DNA of 64,000 nt from Saccharopolyspora thermophila (GTDB taxonomy: Bacteria > Actinomycetota > Actinomycetes > Mycobacteriales > Pseudonocardiaceae): the NCBI RefSeq assembly GCF_014646075.1, contig NZ_BMMT01000015.1:62001-126000 (forward strand), written 5' to 3'. The notes beneath the pieces are model-generated. The model did not search any database. It was not told the DNA's origin and was given only the letters and a program-made list of their open reading frames with translations. Shown here piece by piece: positions 8,523 through 17,490 of this stretch; within the stretch, counting starts at the first letter, position 1; the number at the start of each line of letters is the position of its first letter. Position numbers and translations under genes: made by a program.

Positions 8523-8601
8523 CCGCGGGCGTGGCCGCCGGTCCGCACCGTGGCGGACCGGCCGGTCGATACGCTTGGTGGGGTCGACACGGGAGGTAGA
8601 G

Positions 8602-9225
8602 ATGGCGCGGGCGGCGAACGGTCGCACCACCGCAGGGGCGGCGGTCGGTGACTCGGTCGAACCGGTTCCGCAGCGGCTGCTGGCGGTGGCCACGCGGCTG
8701 TTCGCCGAGCAGGGTTTCGAGATGACCTCGGTGCAGCAGATCGTGGACGCCGCCGGGGTGACCAAGGGGGCGATGTATCACTACTTCGGCTCCAAGGACG
8801 ACCTGCTGTACGAGATCTACGCCCGGGTGCTGCGTGATCAGCACGCGCGGATGGAAAGCGCGGCGGACAGCGACGCGCCGGTGGACGAGCGGCTGCACGC
8901 GGTGGCCGCCGACGTGGTGGCGACGACGGCGGCCAACCTGGACGACACGGTGATCTTCTTCCGCTCCATGCACCTGCTGCATCCGGACAAGCAGGCGGAG
9001 GTGCGCGCGGAGCGGCGCCGCTACCACGAGCGGGTCCGCGCACTGATCGAGGAGGGCCAGCGCTCCGGGGTGTTCCGGGCGGACAAGTCGGCGGACCTGG
9101 TGGTGGACTTCTTCTTCGGCGCGGTGCACCACCTGGGCACCTGGTTCCGCAAGGACGGCAAGCTCACCGGCGAGGAGGTCGGGAAGGAGTTCGCGGACCT
9201 CCTCCTGGCGTCCCTGCGCCCCTGA
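8602..9225 (+). CDS. TetR/AcrR-family regulator
   Basis: The product has 207 residues. An N-terminal HTH (MTSVQQIVDAAGVTKGAMYHYFGSKDDLL) is followed by an all-helical ligand domain with LHPDKQAEVRAERR in its middle. It resembles regulators of acyl-CoA metabolism, though I cannot name an orthologue. Start ATG 8602 follows GGGAGGT. It closes the SDR operon, and two copies of one palindrome (6783 and 17344) lie before the SDR genes and before the acyl-CoA dehydrogenase operon, making it the likely repressor of both. GACCGGCCGGTC at 8556-8567 could serve autoregulation but has different half-site spacing. Confidence 0.88.
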   Translation: MARAANGRTTAGAAVGDSVEPVPQRLLAVATRLFAEQGFEMTSVQQIVDAAGVTKGAMYHYFGSKDDLLYEIYARVLRDQHARMESAADSDAPVDERLHAVAADVVATTAANLDDTVIFFRSMHLLHPDKQAEVRAERRRYHERVRALIEEGQRSGVFRADKSADLVVDFFFGAVHHLGTWFRKDGKLTGEEVGKEFADLLLASLRP

Positions 9226-9362
9226 TGTCCCGGGCGGCGTGAGCGGCTCCCGCCACGCGCGGTCCACTGCTGATCGATCACCGTGCCGCCGGATCTTGCG
9301 CGGCGAATGGTCGGACGGGTTGGCTACCGCTCGGCATCACCGGTCCGGCGGCAGGAGCGAGC

Positions 9363-10919
9363 ATGAGCGGTCACACCCGCGCCGAGGTGTCCAGGGTCGA
9401 CCGGGTGCTGCACCTGGTGGAGCGGATCGGCAACAGGCTCCCCGAATCCTTCCTGCTGTTCGGCCTGCTGTTCCTGGTGGTGGCCGTGGTGTCCACGGTG
9501 GTCTCCGCCTTCGGCGTGGTGGTACACGTCCCCGGGGCCGACGAAGCCACTCCGATCCGCGGCGCGTTCACCGGCGAGGGCCTGGAGTTCCTGTTCACCA
9601 AGATGGCGGAGAACTTCATCGGCTTCCCGCCGCTGGAAACCGTGGTCACGATCATGCTTGCGGTGGGCCTGGCCGAGCGCACCGGGCTGCTCACCGCGCT
9701 GGTCCGGGCGTGCTTCGGCGGCGCGCCGCGCCGGGTGCTGCCCTACGCGGTCGGTCTGGTGGGGATCTCGGCGAGCGTCATGGCCGACTCCTCCATGATC
9801 ATCCTGCCGCCGCTGGCCGCGATGGTGTTCAAGGCCGCGGGACGCCACCCGGTGGCCGGGTTGCTGGGTGCCTTCGCCGCCGCCGGGGCGGGCTACTCCA
9901 CCGCGCCGGTGGTGACCAGCCTGGACGCGCTGTTCGCCGGAATCAGCAACAAGGTCGCCGAAAACCTGCCCGATCCCGGCACCGCGGTCACCCCGGTGTC
10001 GAACTACTACTTCAACGTGGTGTCGTCGATCCTGCTCGGACTGCTGGCCGGGTTGCTGATCGACAAGGTCGTCGAACCGCGTCTGGCGCGCACCGGCGTG
10101 CCGCGTGAGGAGACGGCCGGTGAGGTCACCACCGAGGTCCGGGCGCAGCTGGAGCCCGCGCAGCGGCGCGGACTGGTCTGGGCGGGCGTGGCGTTCCTGG
10201 TGGCGTTCGGGCTGGTGCTGGCGCTGGTGCTGTGGCCGGGGTCGCCGCTGCGCAACGACGCGGGTGGGTTCCTGCCGAAGTCGCCGCTGCTGGACTCGGT
10301 GACCACGTTGATCTTCCTGGGCTTCGCGGTCCCGGCGATCGTGCACGGCGCGATCACCGGTGTGATTGGCCGGGCGGCGGACGTGCCGAGGCTGATGACG
10401 GAGGCGCTGCGCGATCTGACCGGGTTCCTGGTGCTGGCGTTCATGCTCGGGCAGTTCATCGCCCTGTTCACCTGGACGAACCTCGGTGCGTGGGTGGCGG
10501 TTTCGGGCGCGGACCTGCTGCGCGCGCTCAATCTGGACGGCTATCCGGCGTTCCTCGGGTTCATGGTGCTCGCCTCGGTGCTGAACCTGTTCATCATCTC
10601 GGGGTCGAGCCTGTGGACGTTGCTGGCGGCGGTGTTCGTGCCGATGTTCGTGCTGCTGGGTTTCGAGCCGGGCTTCGCGCAGGCGGCGTTCCGGGTTGGT
10701 GACTCGGCGACGCAGATCATGACGCCGCTGAACCCGTACATGATCATTATCCTGGGCTACCTGCGCCGCTACGAACCGGCGGCGGGCATGGGCACCCTGG
10801 TAGCCCGCATGGTCCCGTTCGTGGCCCCGTTCTGGCTGGTGTGGACCCTGATCCTGACGGTGTTCTACGTCGCGGACCTCCCCCTGGGCCCCGGCATGGA
10901 CATCCGCATCGGCCCGTGA
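9363..10919 (+). CDS. AbgT-family transporter
   Basis: This 518-residue protein has about 12 membrane segments and typical AbgT features: the amphipathic start VDRVLHLVERIGNRLPES, MADSSMIILPPLAAMVF, AGYSTAPVVTSLDALFAG and ATQIMTPLNPY near the end. AbgT proteins include E. coli AbgT (p-aminobenzoyl-glutamate uptake) and MtrF/YdaH (proton-driven efflux of sulfonamides and other antimetabolites). It is read alone; ATG 9363 has AGGAG upstream. The transport direction cannot be decided from sequence. Confidence 0.92.
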   Translation: MSGHTRAEVSRVDRVLHLVERIGNRLPESFLLFGLLFLVVAVVSTVVSAFGVVVHVPGADEATPIRGAFTGEGLEFLFTKMAENFIGFPPLETVVTIMLAVGLAERTGLLTALVRACFGGAPRRVLPYAVGLVGISASVMADSSMIILPPLAAMVFKAAGRHPVAGLLGAFAAAGAGYSTAPVVTSLDALFAGISNKVAENLPDPGTAVTPVSNYYFNVVSSILLGLLAGLLIDKVVEPRLARTGVPREETAGEVTTEVRAQLEPAQRRGLVWAGVAFLVAFGLVLALVLWPGSPLRNDAGGFLPKSPLLDSVTTLIFLGFAVPAIVHGAITGVIGRAADVPRLMTEALRDLTGFLVLAFMLGQFIALFTWTNLGAWVAVSGADLLRALNLDGYPAFLGFMVLASVLNLFIISGSSLWTLLAAVFVPMFVLLGFEPGFAQAAFRVGDSATQIMTPLNPYMIIILGYLRRYEPAAGMGTLVARMVPFVAPFWLVWTLILTVFYVADLPLGPGMDIRIGP

Positions 10920-10971
10920 TGCCACGGTGCGCCGCGGGGTCGAGGCGCAGCCGATGGATAGTGTGGGCAGC

Positions 10972-11292
10972 ATGGACAGTGTTGCGGGGCTTCGGTCGCG
11001 GTTGCGGGAGTTTGCGGCGGCCCGTGATTGGGAGCAGTACCACACGCCGAGGAACCTGGCGATGGCTCTGAGCGGAGAGGCTGGCGAGCTGATAGCGGAG
11101 CTGCAGTGGCTGGATGACGACCGAATCAAGGCAGCTCTGGCAGAAGGTCCGCTCAGGGAGCGGCTTGCGGACGAGGCCGCGGACGTGCTGCTCTACCTCG
11201 TTCGCCTGGCCGACGTGTGCGGCATCGATGTGATCGATGCCGCCTACGCGAAGATCGAGCGCAACGAGACTCGCTTTCCCCCAACCGTCTGA
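10972..11292 (+). CDS. MazG-like nucleotide pyrophosphohydrolase
   Basis: A 106-residue all-alpha NTP pyrophosphohydrolase of the MazG/DCTPP1 type. The metal-binding acid motif is SGEAGELIAELQW plus DEAADVLLYLVRLAD (E..E....E..D pattern). Enzymes of this size hydrolyse dCTP or modified dNTPs to the monophosphate and clean the nucleotide pool. Two in-frame ATGs (10954, 10972) compete. TAGTGT ends 7 nt before the second one, which implies a leaderless mRNA starting at 10972, so I chose that. Confidence 0.85.
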   Translation: MDSVAGLRSRLREFAAARDWEQYHTPRNLAMALSGEAGELIAELQWLDDDRIKAALAEGPLRERLADEAADVLLYLVRLADVCGIDVIDAAYAKIERNETRFPPTV

Positions 11293-11351
11293 GCAGGGGC
11301 ATCCCTGGAGTTCGGCGGAGGCGTCCCCGCACTCCGATGCGGTTGCTCAGA
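11288..11351. terminator. Bidirectional terminator between convergent genes
   Basis: TCTGAGCA (11288-11295) and TGCTCAGA (11344-11351) form an 8-bp outer stem that includes both flanking stop codons. GCATC/GATGC and GGAGT/ACTCC add inner stems. It is imperfect overall, so confidence is moderate. Confidence 0.45.
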
Positions 11352-11799
11352 AGACGAGGCGGCTGAGGCTTTCGGCGACGCAGGCGGGTTTGGGGGCGCC
11401 TTCGATCTCGATCGTCGACTTGATCGTCAGCTGGAGGCCGCCCTCGACCTCCGCGACGTCCGCCAGTTCCGTCGTGGCGCGGACTCGGGAGCCCACCAGG
11501 ACCGGGCTGGGAAAGCGGACCCTGTTCAGGCCGTAGTTGATCCCCATCTTCACCCCCTCGAACCGGTAGGTCTGGGAGTTCAGCTTCGGCAGCAGGCTCA
11601 GGGTCAGAAACCCGTGCGCGATCGGGCCGCCGAACGGGCCCTGCTTCGCGCGCTCCACGTCGATGTGGATCCACTGGTGGTCCAGGGTGGCCTCAGCGAA
11701 CTGGTTCACCTGCTCCTGGGTGATGGTCAGCCACTCGCTGGTGCCCAGCTGTTCGCCCTTGGCCGCGATGACGTCCTCTTTGCTGGTGAACACTCGCAC
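11347..11799 (-). CDS. MaoC-family (R)-enoyl-CoA hydratase
   Basis: The 150-residue hot-dog-fold hydratase carries the MaoC signature: hydratase motif DHQWIHIDVERAK (Asp/His dyad) followed by GGPIAHGFLTLSLLP. It hydrates trans-2-enoyl-CoA to the (R)-3-hydroxyacyl-CoA. It is the last gene of the six-gene minus-strand operon, supplying the step between the acyl-CoA dehydrogenases and the SDR. Start GTG 11799 has GAGGAGG upstream. Confidence 0.9.
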   Translation of the reverse strand: MRVFTSKEDVIAAKGEQLGTSEWLTITQEQVNQFAEATLDHQWIHIDVERAKQGPFGGPIAHGFLTLSLLPKLNSQTYRFEGVKMGINYGLNRVRFPSPVLVGSRVRATTELADVAEVEGGLQLTIKSTIEIEGAPKPACVAESLSRLVF

Positions 11800-11817
11800 G
11801 TGCGGACCTCCTCGGTG

Positions 11818-12933
11818 TCAGGGGGTGGGCAGGTCGACGAGCTCGCCGATGCGCTGCCGGTGGGTTTCGGCGATGCCGAAGGTCAGCTGGGAGCTCTTGG
11901 CCCGCCCCAGGTACAGGTGGGCCGGGTGCTCCCAGGTCATCCCGATGCCGCCGTGCAGCTGGAGGTGCTCCTCAGCGGCCAGCACCACCAGATCCGAGCA
12001 GTACGCCTGCGCGAGGGCGACGGCCAGTTCGGTCTCCTCGCCGCGGGCCAGCGCGTCGGCGGCACCACGGGCGACCGCGCGTGCCGTGCTCACCCCGGTC
12101 CACAGGTCGGCCAGGCGGTGCTTGACCGCCTGGAACGAGCCGATCTGGCGGCCGAACTGGTAGCGGGTCTTCGCGTACTCCACTGTGGAGTCCAGGCAGT
12201 GCTGGGCCAGCCCCACCTGTTCGGCGGACAGCACCCCGGCTGCGGTGACCAGCGCCTGCCGCAGGATTCGCGCCGCGTCGGCCCCGCCGGCGATCCGCTC
12301 GCCGACCGCCGCGTCCAGCGCCAGGGCGCCGAACCGCCGGGTCAGATCCAGCGGGGTGGTGGGGGTGCGGGTCACCCCGGCGACCGAGGTGTCCACCAGG
12401 TACAGCGCCGGTCCGTCAGCGTCCAGCGCCGGGACCACGACGAAGTCGGCGACCTCCAGATCCACCACCGCCGACACCGCGCCGGTCAGCGTCGCGCCGT
12501 CGGCCTGCACCGCCTGCGGGAAGGCGCCGTAGGGCACGGTGGTCAGGCCGACCGCGACGGTGCCCAGCTGGGAGCCGTCGACGAGCTGCGGCAGGATCTC
12601 CCGGACCCGCGGCTGCTCGCCGCAGGGCACCAGGACGGCGGTGGTGAGCACGTTGCCCAAAAACGGCACCGGCGCCACCGCCCGGCCGACCTCCTCCGCC
12701 ACCACGGCCAGCTCGCGGGCCCCGGCCCCGGCGCCGCCGAGGTCCTCCGGCACCAGCAGCGCGGCCAGCCCCAGCTCCCCGGCCAGCGTCCGCCACAGCG
12801 CCAGGTCGTAGGGTTCGTCGGTCTCGCAGCGGGCCAGCACCGCGGTCCAGTCACAGCGGTCGCGCAGCAGCCGCCGGACGTTGGCCCGCAGGTCCTCCTC
12901 GACCTCGCTGTAGAGCAGATCCGGAGCGCTCAT
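11818..12933 (-). CDS. Acyl-CoA dehydrogenase, smaller subunit of a coupled pair
   Basis: The protein has 371 residues and an acyl-CoA dehydrogenase fold: N-terminal helices, VPEDLGGAGAGARELAVVAEE, and a C-terminal domain with YAKTRYQFGRQIGSFQAVKH and HLQLHGGIGMTWEHPAHLYL. It lacks the C-terminal (I)EGG-type block carrying the catalytic Glu found in its partner. Its ATG (12933) overlaps the partner's TGA as ATGA. Adjacent coupled pairs in which only one member has the catalytic base are the hallmark of actinobacterial alpha2beta2 FadE heterotetramers (for example ChsE4-ChsE5). Membership in such a complex is inferred. Confidence 0.88.
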   Translation of the reverse strand: MSAPDLLYSEVEEDLRANVRRLLRDRCDWTAVLARCETDEPYDLALWRTLAGELGLAALLVPEDLGGAGAGARELAVVAEEVGRAVAPVPFLGNVLTTAVLVPCGEQPRVREILPQLVDGSQLGTVAVGLTTVPYGAFPQAVQADGATLTGAVSAVVDLEVADFVVVPALDADGPALYLVDTSVAGVTRTPTTPLDLTRRFGALALDAAVGERIAGGADAARILRQALVTAAGVLSAEQVGLAQHCLDSTVEYAKTRYQFGRQIGSFQAVKHRLADLWTGVSTARAVARGAADALARGEETELAVALAQAYCSDLVVLAAEEHLQLHGGIGMTWEHPAHLYLGRAKSSQLTFGIAETHRQRIGELVDLPTP

Positions 12934-14144
12934 CGCGGCAACTCCTTCCATGGCCGGTCCTTGTCGGTTCGGATTTCCGGCGGCAGCCCCAGCACCCGTT
13001 CGGCGATGATGGTGCGCAGGATCTCCGTGGTGCCGCCCTCGATGGAGTTGCCCCTGGCGCGCAGGTACCGGAAACCGGGGCCGCGCTTGGCGAAATCAGT
13101 GAACTCCGGCTGGCGGAACGTCCAGTCGTCGTAGGCCAGCCCCGGTTCGCCGAGGAACTCCAGCTCGAACCCGGTGAGTGCCTGGTTGAGCTCGGCGAAG
13201 GCCACCTTCAGCGCGGAGCCCTCCGGGCCCGGGTCGCCGACCGCGAGCTGCTGGCGCACCCGCAGGCTGGTCAGCCGGGTCGCCTCGGCCTCCACCCACA
13301 GCCGCAGCAGGCGGTCGTGCAGGCCGGGTGTGCGCTTGTCCGGGTTGTTCCGCCACGCGTCGGCCACCACGCCGATCAGCCCGGCCTCGCGCGCGGGCGC
13401 GCGTCCGCCGATGGCCACCCGCTCGTTCATCAGCGTGCTCAGCGCCACCTGCCAGCCCTGGCCGACCTCGCCGAGGCGCTGCGCGTCCGGGATCCGCACG
13501 CCGGTGAGGAACACCTCGTTGAACTCGGCCTCACCGGTGATCTGCCGCAGCGGCCGCACCTGCACGCCCGGCGCGGTCATGTCGCAGATGAAGTAGGTCA
13601 GGCCCTGGTGCTTGGGCTGGTCCGGGTCGGTGCGGGCGAGCAGGATGGCCCACCGCGCCTGGTGCGCCAGCGACGTCCACACCTTCTGCCCGTCGACGAC
13701 CCACTCGCCCCCGCGCCTGGCTCCGCTCGCGCGGGCGGTACCGTCCCACACCGCCCGGGTGGCCACCGCGGCGAGGTCCGAGCCCGCGCCCGGTTCGCTG
13801 AACAGCTGGCACCAGATCTCCTCGCCCGTCCACAGCGGACGCAGGTAGCGGCGGCGCTGCTCGTCGTTGCCGAACCGCAGGATCGTCGGCGCGGCCATGC
13901 CGAGCCCGATGCTGTTGTGCTGCGGCCGGTTGTCCGGCGCACCCGCCTCGGCGAACGCGGCGTCCACCACCGGTTGCAGCTCCCGGGCCGCACCCAGTCC
14001 GCCGAGCCCGGTGGGGAAGTGCACCCAGGCCAGCCCGGCGTCGAAGCGGGCCCGCAGGAACTCCAGGCGGTCCGTGCGCTGCGGGTCGTGGGCGGTGAGG
14101 AACTCCCGCACCCGGTCGCGAAGTTCGTCGGCGTCCACGGCCAT
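12930..14144 (-). CDS. Acyl-CoA dehydrogenase, larger subunit of a coupled pair
   Basis: This 404-residue FAD enzyme introduces the alpha-beta double bond into acyl-CoA. Visible are the flavin/substrate segment CQLFSEPGAGSDLAAVAT, the beta-domain (GQKVWTSLAHQARWAILLART) and the C-terminal GNSIEGGTTEILRTIIAERVLGLP, which carries the candidate catalytic Glu. Its ATG (14144) overlaps the TGA of the upstream SDR (TGATG) and its own TGA overlaps the next ATG, so three products are translationally coupled, consistent with fixed stoichiometry. Confidence 0.9.
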   Translation of the reverse strand: MAVDADELRDRVREFLTAHDPQRTDRLEFLRARFDAGLAWVHFPTGLGGLGAARELQPVVDAAFAEAGAPDNRPQHNSIGLGMAAPTILRFGNDEQRRRYLRPLWTGEEIWCQLFSEPGAGSDLAAVATRAVWDGTARASGARRGGEWVVDGQKVWTSLAHQARWAILLARTDPDQPKHQGLTYFICDMTAPGVQVRPLRQITGEAEFNEVFLTGVRIPDAQRLGEVGQGWQVALSTLMNERVAIGGRAPAREAGLIGVVADAWRNNPDKRTPGLHDRLLRLWVEAEATRLTSLRVRQQLAVGDPGPEGSALKVAFAELNQALTGFELEFLGEPGLAYDDWTFRQPEFTDFAKRGPGFRYLRARGNSIEGGTTEILRTIIAERVLGLPPEIRTDKDRPWKELPR

Positions 14145-14899
14145 CACGCCTTCGGTCCGCCGGCGACGTAGAGGACCTGGCCGGAGACGAAACCGGAGCG
14201 CTCGTCGACGAAGAACGACACGGCGTTGGCGATGTCCTCCGGTTGGCCGACCCGGGCCACCGGGATGGTCGCGGCCGCCGCCTTGGCGAACTCCTCGAAG
14301 TCCACGCCGATCCGCTCGGCGGTCGCCCGGGTCATGTCGGTGGCGATGAAACCGGGTGCGACGGCGTTGACCGTGACGCCGAACCTGCCCAGTTCGATGG
14401 CCAGCGTCTTGGTGAAGCCCTGCAGCCCGGCCTTGGCCGTGGAGTAGTTCGCCTGGCCGCGGTTGCCCAGCGCGGAGGTGCTGGACAGGTTCACGATGCG
14501 GCCCCACCCGGCCTCGACCATGTACTTCTGCACCGCGCGGGCCATCAGGAACGAGCCCCGCAGGTGCACGTTCAGCACCGTGTCCCAGTCGTCCTCGGAC
14601 ATCTTGTACAGCAGGTTGTCCCGGATGACGCCGGCATTGTTGACCAGCACCGTCGGGGCGCCGAGTTCGCTGGCGACGCGGTCCACCGCGGCCTGCACCT
14701 GGGCGGCGTCGCTGACGTCGGCGCCGACGGCGAGCGCCCGCCCGCCACCGGACTCGATCGCCGACACTGTGTCGGCGCACTGCTTCTCGTCGAGGTCGAT
14801 GACGGCCACCGCGAAGCCGTCCTCGGCCAGGCGCCTGGCGGTGGCGGCACCGATGCCGCGGGCGGCACCGGTGACGATCGCGACACGGTTGTCAGCCAT
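14144..14899 (-). CDS. SDR-family 3-hydroxyacyl-CoA dehydrogenase/FabG-like
   Basis: The product has 251 residues with full SDR motifs: TGAARGIG (cofactor), VNNAGV, NLSSTSALG with the catalytic Ser, YSTAKAG with Tyr/Lys, and the C-terminal GQVLYVAGG. In this operon it is the natural candidate for oxidising the hydroxyacyl-CoA made by the MaoC hydratase. ATG 14899 has GAGGAG 5 nt upstream; an alternative GTG two codons earlier is less well placed. It is followed by the coupled dehydrogenase genes. Confidence 0.9.
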   Translation of the reverse strand: MADNRVAIVTGAARGIGAATARRLAEDGFAVAVIDLDEKQCADTVSAIESGGGRALAVGADVSDAAQVQAAVDRVASELGAPTVLVNNAGVIRDNLLYKMSEDDWDTVLNVHLRGSFLMARAVQKYMVEAGWGRIVNLSSTSALGNRGQANYSTAKAGLQGFTKTLAIELGRFGVTVNAVAPGFIATDMTRATAERIGVDFEEFAKAAAATIPVARVGQPEDIANAVSFFVDERSGFVSGQVLYVAGGPKA

Positions 14900-14969
14900 G
14901 GGCACTCCTCGTTCAGGCAGGGTGTGGTGTTGTGCGTTGCGGTGCCGTCATCGGCGTTCCGCTGCGGGA

Positions 14970-16181
14970 TCACTGGTACTTCCTCAGCTCCTGGCGGGCG
15001 AGGGAGCGGCGGTGCACCTCGTCGGGACCGTCCACGATGTGCAGGGTGCGGGCGTGCGCGTACAGGTTCGCCAGCGGAAACTCCTGGCTGACCCCGCCGC
15101 CGCCGTGGGCCTGGATGGCGCGGTCGATGACCCACGTCGCCATCTCCGGCACCGCCACCTTGATCGCCTGGATCTCGGTGTGCGCGCCGCGGTTGCCGAC
15201 GGTGTCCATCAGCCACGCGGTCTTGAGCACCAGCAGTCGTGCCTGCTCGATCCTGACCCGCGACTCGGCGATCCAGTGCTGCACCACGCCCTGGTCGGCC
15301 AGGGGCTTGCCGAAGGCGACGCGCTCGTTGACGCGCCGGCACATCAGCTCCAGGGCGCGCTCGGCCATGCCGATGGCCCGCATGCAGTGGTGGATGCGGC
15401 CGGGGCCGAGGCGGGCCTGGGCGATCGCGAAGCCCTCGCCCTCACCGCCGATGATGTTCTCCACCGGCACCCGCACGTTGTCGAAGACGATCTCGGCGTG
15501 CCCGCCGTGGTCGGCGTCGGTGTAGCCGAAGACGTGCATGCTGCGCCTGATGTGCACGCCGGGAGTGTCCTTGGGCACCAGCACCTGGCTCTGCTGGCGG
15601 TGCCGCTCGGCGTTCGGGTCCGTCTTGCCCATCACGATGAGGATCTCGCACCGCGGGCTCATTGCGCCGGAGGAGAACCACTTGCGCCCGTTGATCACGT
15701 AGTGGTCGCCGTCGCGCTCGATGCGGGTGTTGATGTTGGTGGCGTCGGAGGAGGCCACGTCGGGTTCGGTCATGCAGAACGCGGAGCGGATCTCGCCGTC
15801 CAGCAGCGGCTTCAGCCACTGCTGCTTCTGTTGCTCGGTGCCGAACAGCGCCAGCACCTCCATGTTGCCGGTGTCCGGCGCGGCGCAGTTGGTGGCCTCC
15901 GGGGCCAGCCGGACCGACCGGCCCATGATCTCGGCCAGCGGGGCGTACTGGAGGTTGGTCAGCCCGGCGCCGTGCTCGCCCGGCAGGAACAGGTTCCACA
16001 GCCCGCGGCGGCGGGCCTCGGCCCTGAGCTCCGCCATGATCGGCGGGTGCGCCGACCACGGGTCCTCGGCCTCGGCGAGCTGCTGGAGGAACACCGGTTC
16101 GGCGGGGTAGATGTGGGAGTCCATGAAGTCCAGCAGCTGCCTGCGTAGCTCCTCGGTGCGCTCGTCGTAGGCGAAATCCAT
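14970..16181 (-). CDS. ACAD10/11-like acyl-CoA dehydrogenase
   Basis: This 403-residue protein begins [19 protein letters not shown]. That start, the [20 protein letters not shown] segment, [15 protein letters not shown] and the [15 protein letters not shown] ending match the ACAD10/11 (LvaC-like) group rather than fatty-acyl FadEs. The next upstream gene encodes the matching kinase domain, which in human ACAD10/11 is fused to the dehydrogenase. That system turns 4-hydroxyacyl-CoA into 2-enoyl-CoA through a 4-phospho intermediate. ATG 16181 has AGGAGG. Confidence 0.87.
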   Translation of the reverse strand: MDFAYDERTEELRRQLLDFMDSHIYPAEPVFLQQLAEAEDPWSAHPPIMAELRAEARRRGLWNLFLPGEHGAGLTNLQYAPLAEIMGRSVRLAPEATNCAAPDTGNMEVLALFGTEQQKQQWLKPLLDGEIRSAFCMTEPDVASSDATNINTRIERDGDHYVINGRKWFSSGAMSPRCEILIVMGKTDPNAERHRQQSQVLVPKDTPGVHIRRSMHVFGYTDADHGGHAEIVFDNVRVPVENIIGGEGEGFAIAQARLGPGRIHHCMRAIGMAERALELMCRRVNERVAFGKPLADQGVVQHWIAESRVRIEQARLLVLKTAWLMDTVGNRGAHTEIQAIKVAVPEMATWVIDRAIQAHGGGGVSQEFPLANLYAHARTLHIVDGPDEVHRRSLARQELRKYQ

Positions 16182-16250
16182 CTCAGTCCTCCTGTCTCGC
16201 GCGAGACATCCGCACCCGGTCGGCACGCGTGAGCGAAAGGGGAGCGCCGC

Positions 16251-17297
16251 TCATCGCGCCTGCCCGACGAGGGTGGCGAGGCCCTGCGCCACCAGCGGTG
16301 CGACCAGCGCACCGACGTGCTCGAAGCCGCCGCCGACGGTCTGGTTGTGGATGAAGCGGTAGTGGATGCCCTCCAGGATCACGGCGATCTTGAAGAACCC
16401 GAAGGCCACGTACCAGTCCAGTCCGGACAGGTCGGTGTCGCTGTGCTCGGCGTAGCGGTCCAGCAGCTGCCGGGCGGTGGGAAAGCCGAACTCGGGGCCG
16501 ACGCCCTGGGTGATGGGGTTGCGCTCGACTCCGGTGAAGCCCTCCCAGTACACGGCGAGCAGCCCGAGGTCGGTGAGCGGGTCGCCGACGGTGGCCATCT
16601 CCCAGTCCAGCACCGCGCGGATGCGCTGGTCGTCGCCGACGATCACGTTGTCCAGCCGGTAGTCGCCGTGCACGATCCCGGCCCGGTGGGTGGCGGGCAC
16701 CGACCTGGCGAGCTGTTCGGCGAGCTCGTCGATGCCGTCGATGTCGCGGCTGCGGGAGGCGGCCAGCTGCGTGCTCCAGCGCCGCACCTGGCGCTCCAGG
16801 AAGCCCACCGGGCGGCCGAACTCGCCCAGGCCCACCGATTCCGGGTCGATCGCGTGCAGGTCGGCGAGCACGTCGACCAGCTGCCAGGACAGGTCGGCGC
16901 GCTGCCGCGGGTCCAGCTGCCGGGTCTGCTCGGGGCTGCGCAACACCGTGCCGGGCACGTACTCCATGACGTAGAACGGCGCGCCGAGCACGCTGTCGTC
17001 CTCGCACAGCAGGTGCGTCCGCGGTACCGGCACCCGCGTCCCGGCCAGCGCGGACAGCACCCGGTGCTCGCGGCTCATGTCGTGCGCGGTGGCGAGCACG
17101 TGGCCGAGCGGCGGGCGGCGCACGACCCAGCGGCCGTGCCCGTCGCCGACGAGGTAGGTCAGGTTGGACCGTCCACCTTGGATCAGCTCGCCGGTCAGCG
17201 GGCCGCGCAGCAGCCCGGGCAGCTCGGCGTCCAGGTGCGCGCGCAGCCGTTCCAGGTCGAGGCCGGGCGGCTCGCCGGGCGACGGTGGGGCGTTCAT
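16251..17297 (-). CDS. Aminoglycoside-phosphotransferase-fold kinase, ACAD10/11 N-domain-like
   Basis: The 348-residue APH-fold kinase has GGRSNLTYLV (nucleotide loop), YVMEYVPG (hinge), the catalytic loop HGDYRLDNVIV and the metal-binding VLDWEMATVGDPLTDLG. These match the kinase half of ACAD10/11 and bacterial LvaA, which phosphorylate 4-hydroxyacyl-CoA, more than drug-resistance kinases. It is first in the six-gene operon (69-nt gap to the ACAD11-like gene). A TetR-type palindrome at 17344-17359 lies 47 nt before its ATG. Confidence 0.88.
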   Translation of the reverse strand: MNAPPSPGEPPGLDLERLRAHLDAELPGLLRGPLTGELIQGGRSNLTYLVGDGHGRWVVRRPPLGHVLATAHDMSREHRVLSALAGTRVPVPRTHLLCEDDSVLGAPFYVMEYVPGTVLRSPEQTRQLDPRQRADLSWQLVDVLADLHAIDPESVGLGEFGRPVGFLERQVRRWSTQLAASRSRDIDGIDELAEQLARSVPATHRAGIVHGDYRLDNVIVGDDQRIRAVLDWEMATVGDPLTDLGLLAVYWEGFTGVERNPITQGVGPEFGFPTARQLLDRYAEHSDTDLSGLDWYVAFGFFKIAVILEGIHYRFIHNQTVGGGFEHVGALVAPLVAQGLATLVGQAR

Positions 17298-17343
17298 CAG
17301 CTCTCCTTGCTGACCGCGGCTCGGGAATCCACACCCAGGACCG

Positions 17344-17359
17344 TACCGACTAGACGGTA
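17344..17359. promoter_or_regulatory. TetR-type operator, copy 2
   Basis: TACCGACTAGACGGTA has perfect TACCG/CGGTA arms and matches 13 of 16 positions of the element at 6783-6798. It lies 47 nt upstream of the kinase gene that opens the acyl-CoA catabolic operon. Confidence 0.62.
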
Positions 17360-17490
17360 TGTTGCGCTAGACCCCGAGCGGGCGAGCCTCCGGCCACCGC
17401 CTGAGGCGCGGTCGGAGGCACTGCGGTGGTCCCCACCCGGGGGCGGCCGGACGGGCGGCGCGGGGGGTGGTGATGTCCTAGGCTGCCGCC

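Noticed and set aside
8556-8567. GACCGGCCGGTC palindrome before the TetR gene
   Set aside because: Perfect dyad but half-site spacing differs from the two matching operators, and such CG-rich dyads are frequent here; kept only as a remark in the TetR entry.
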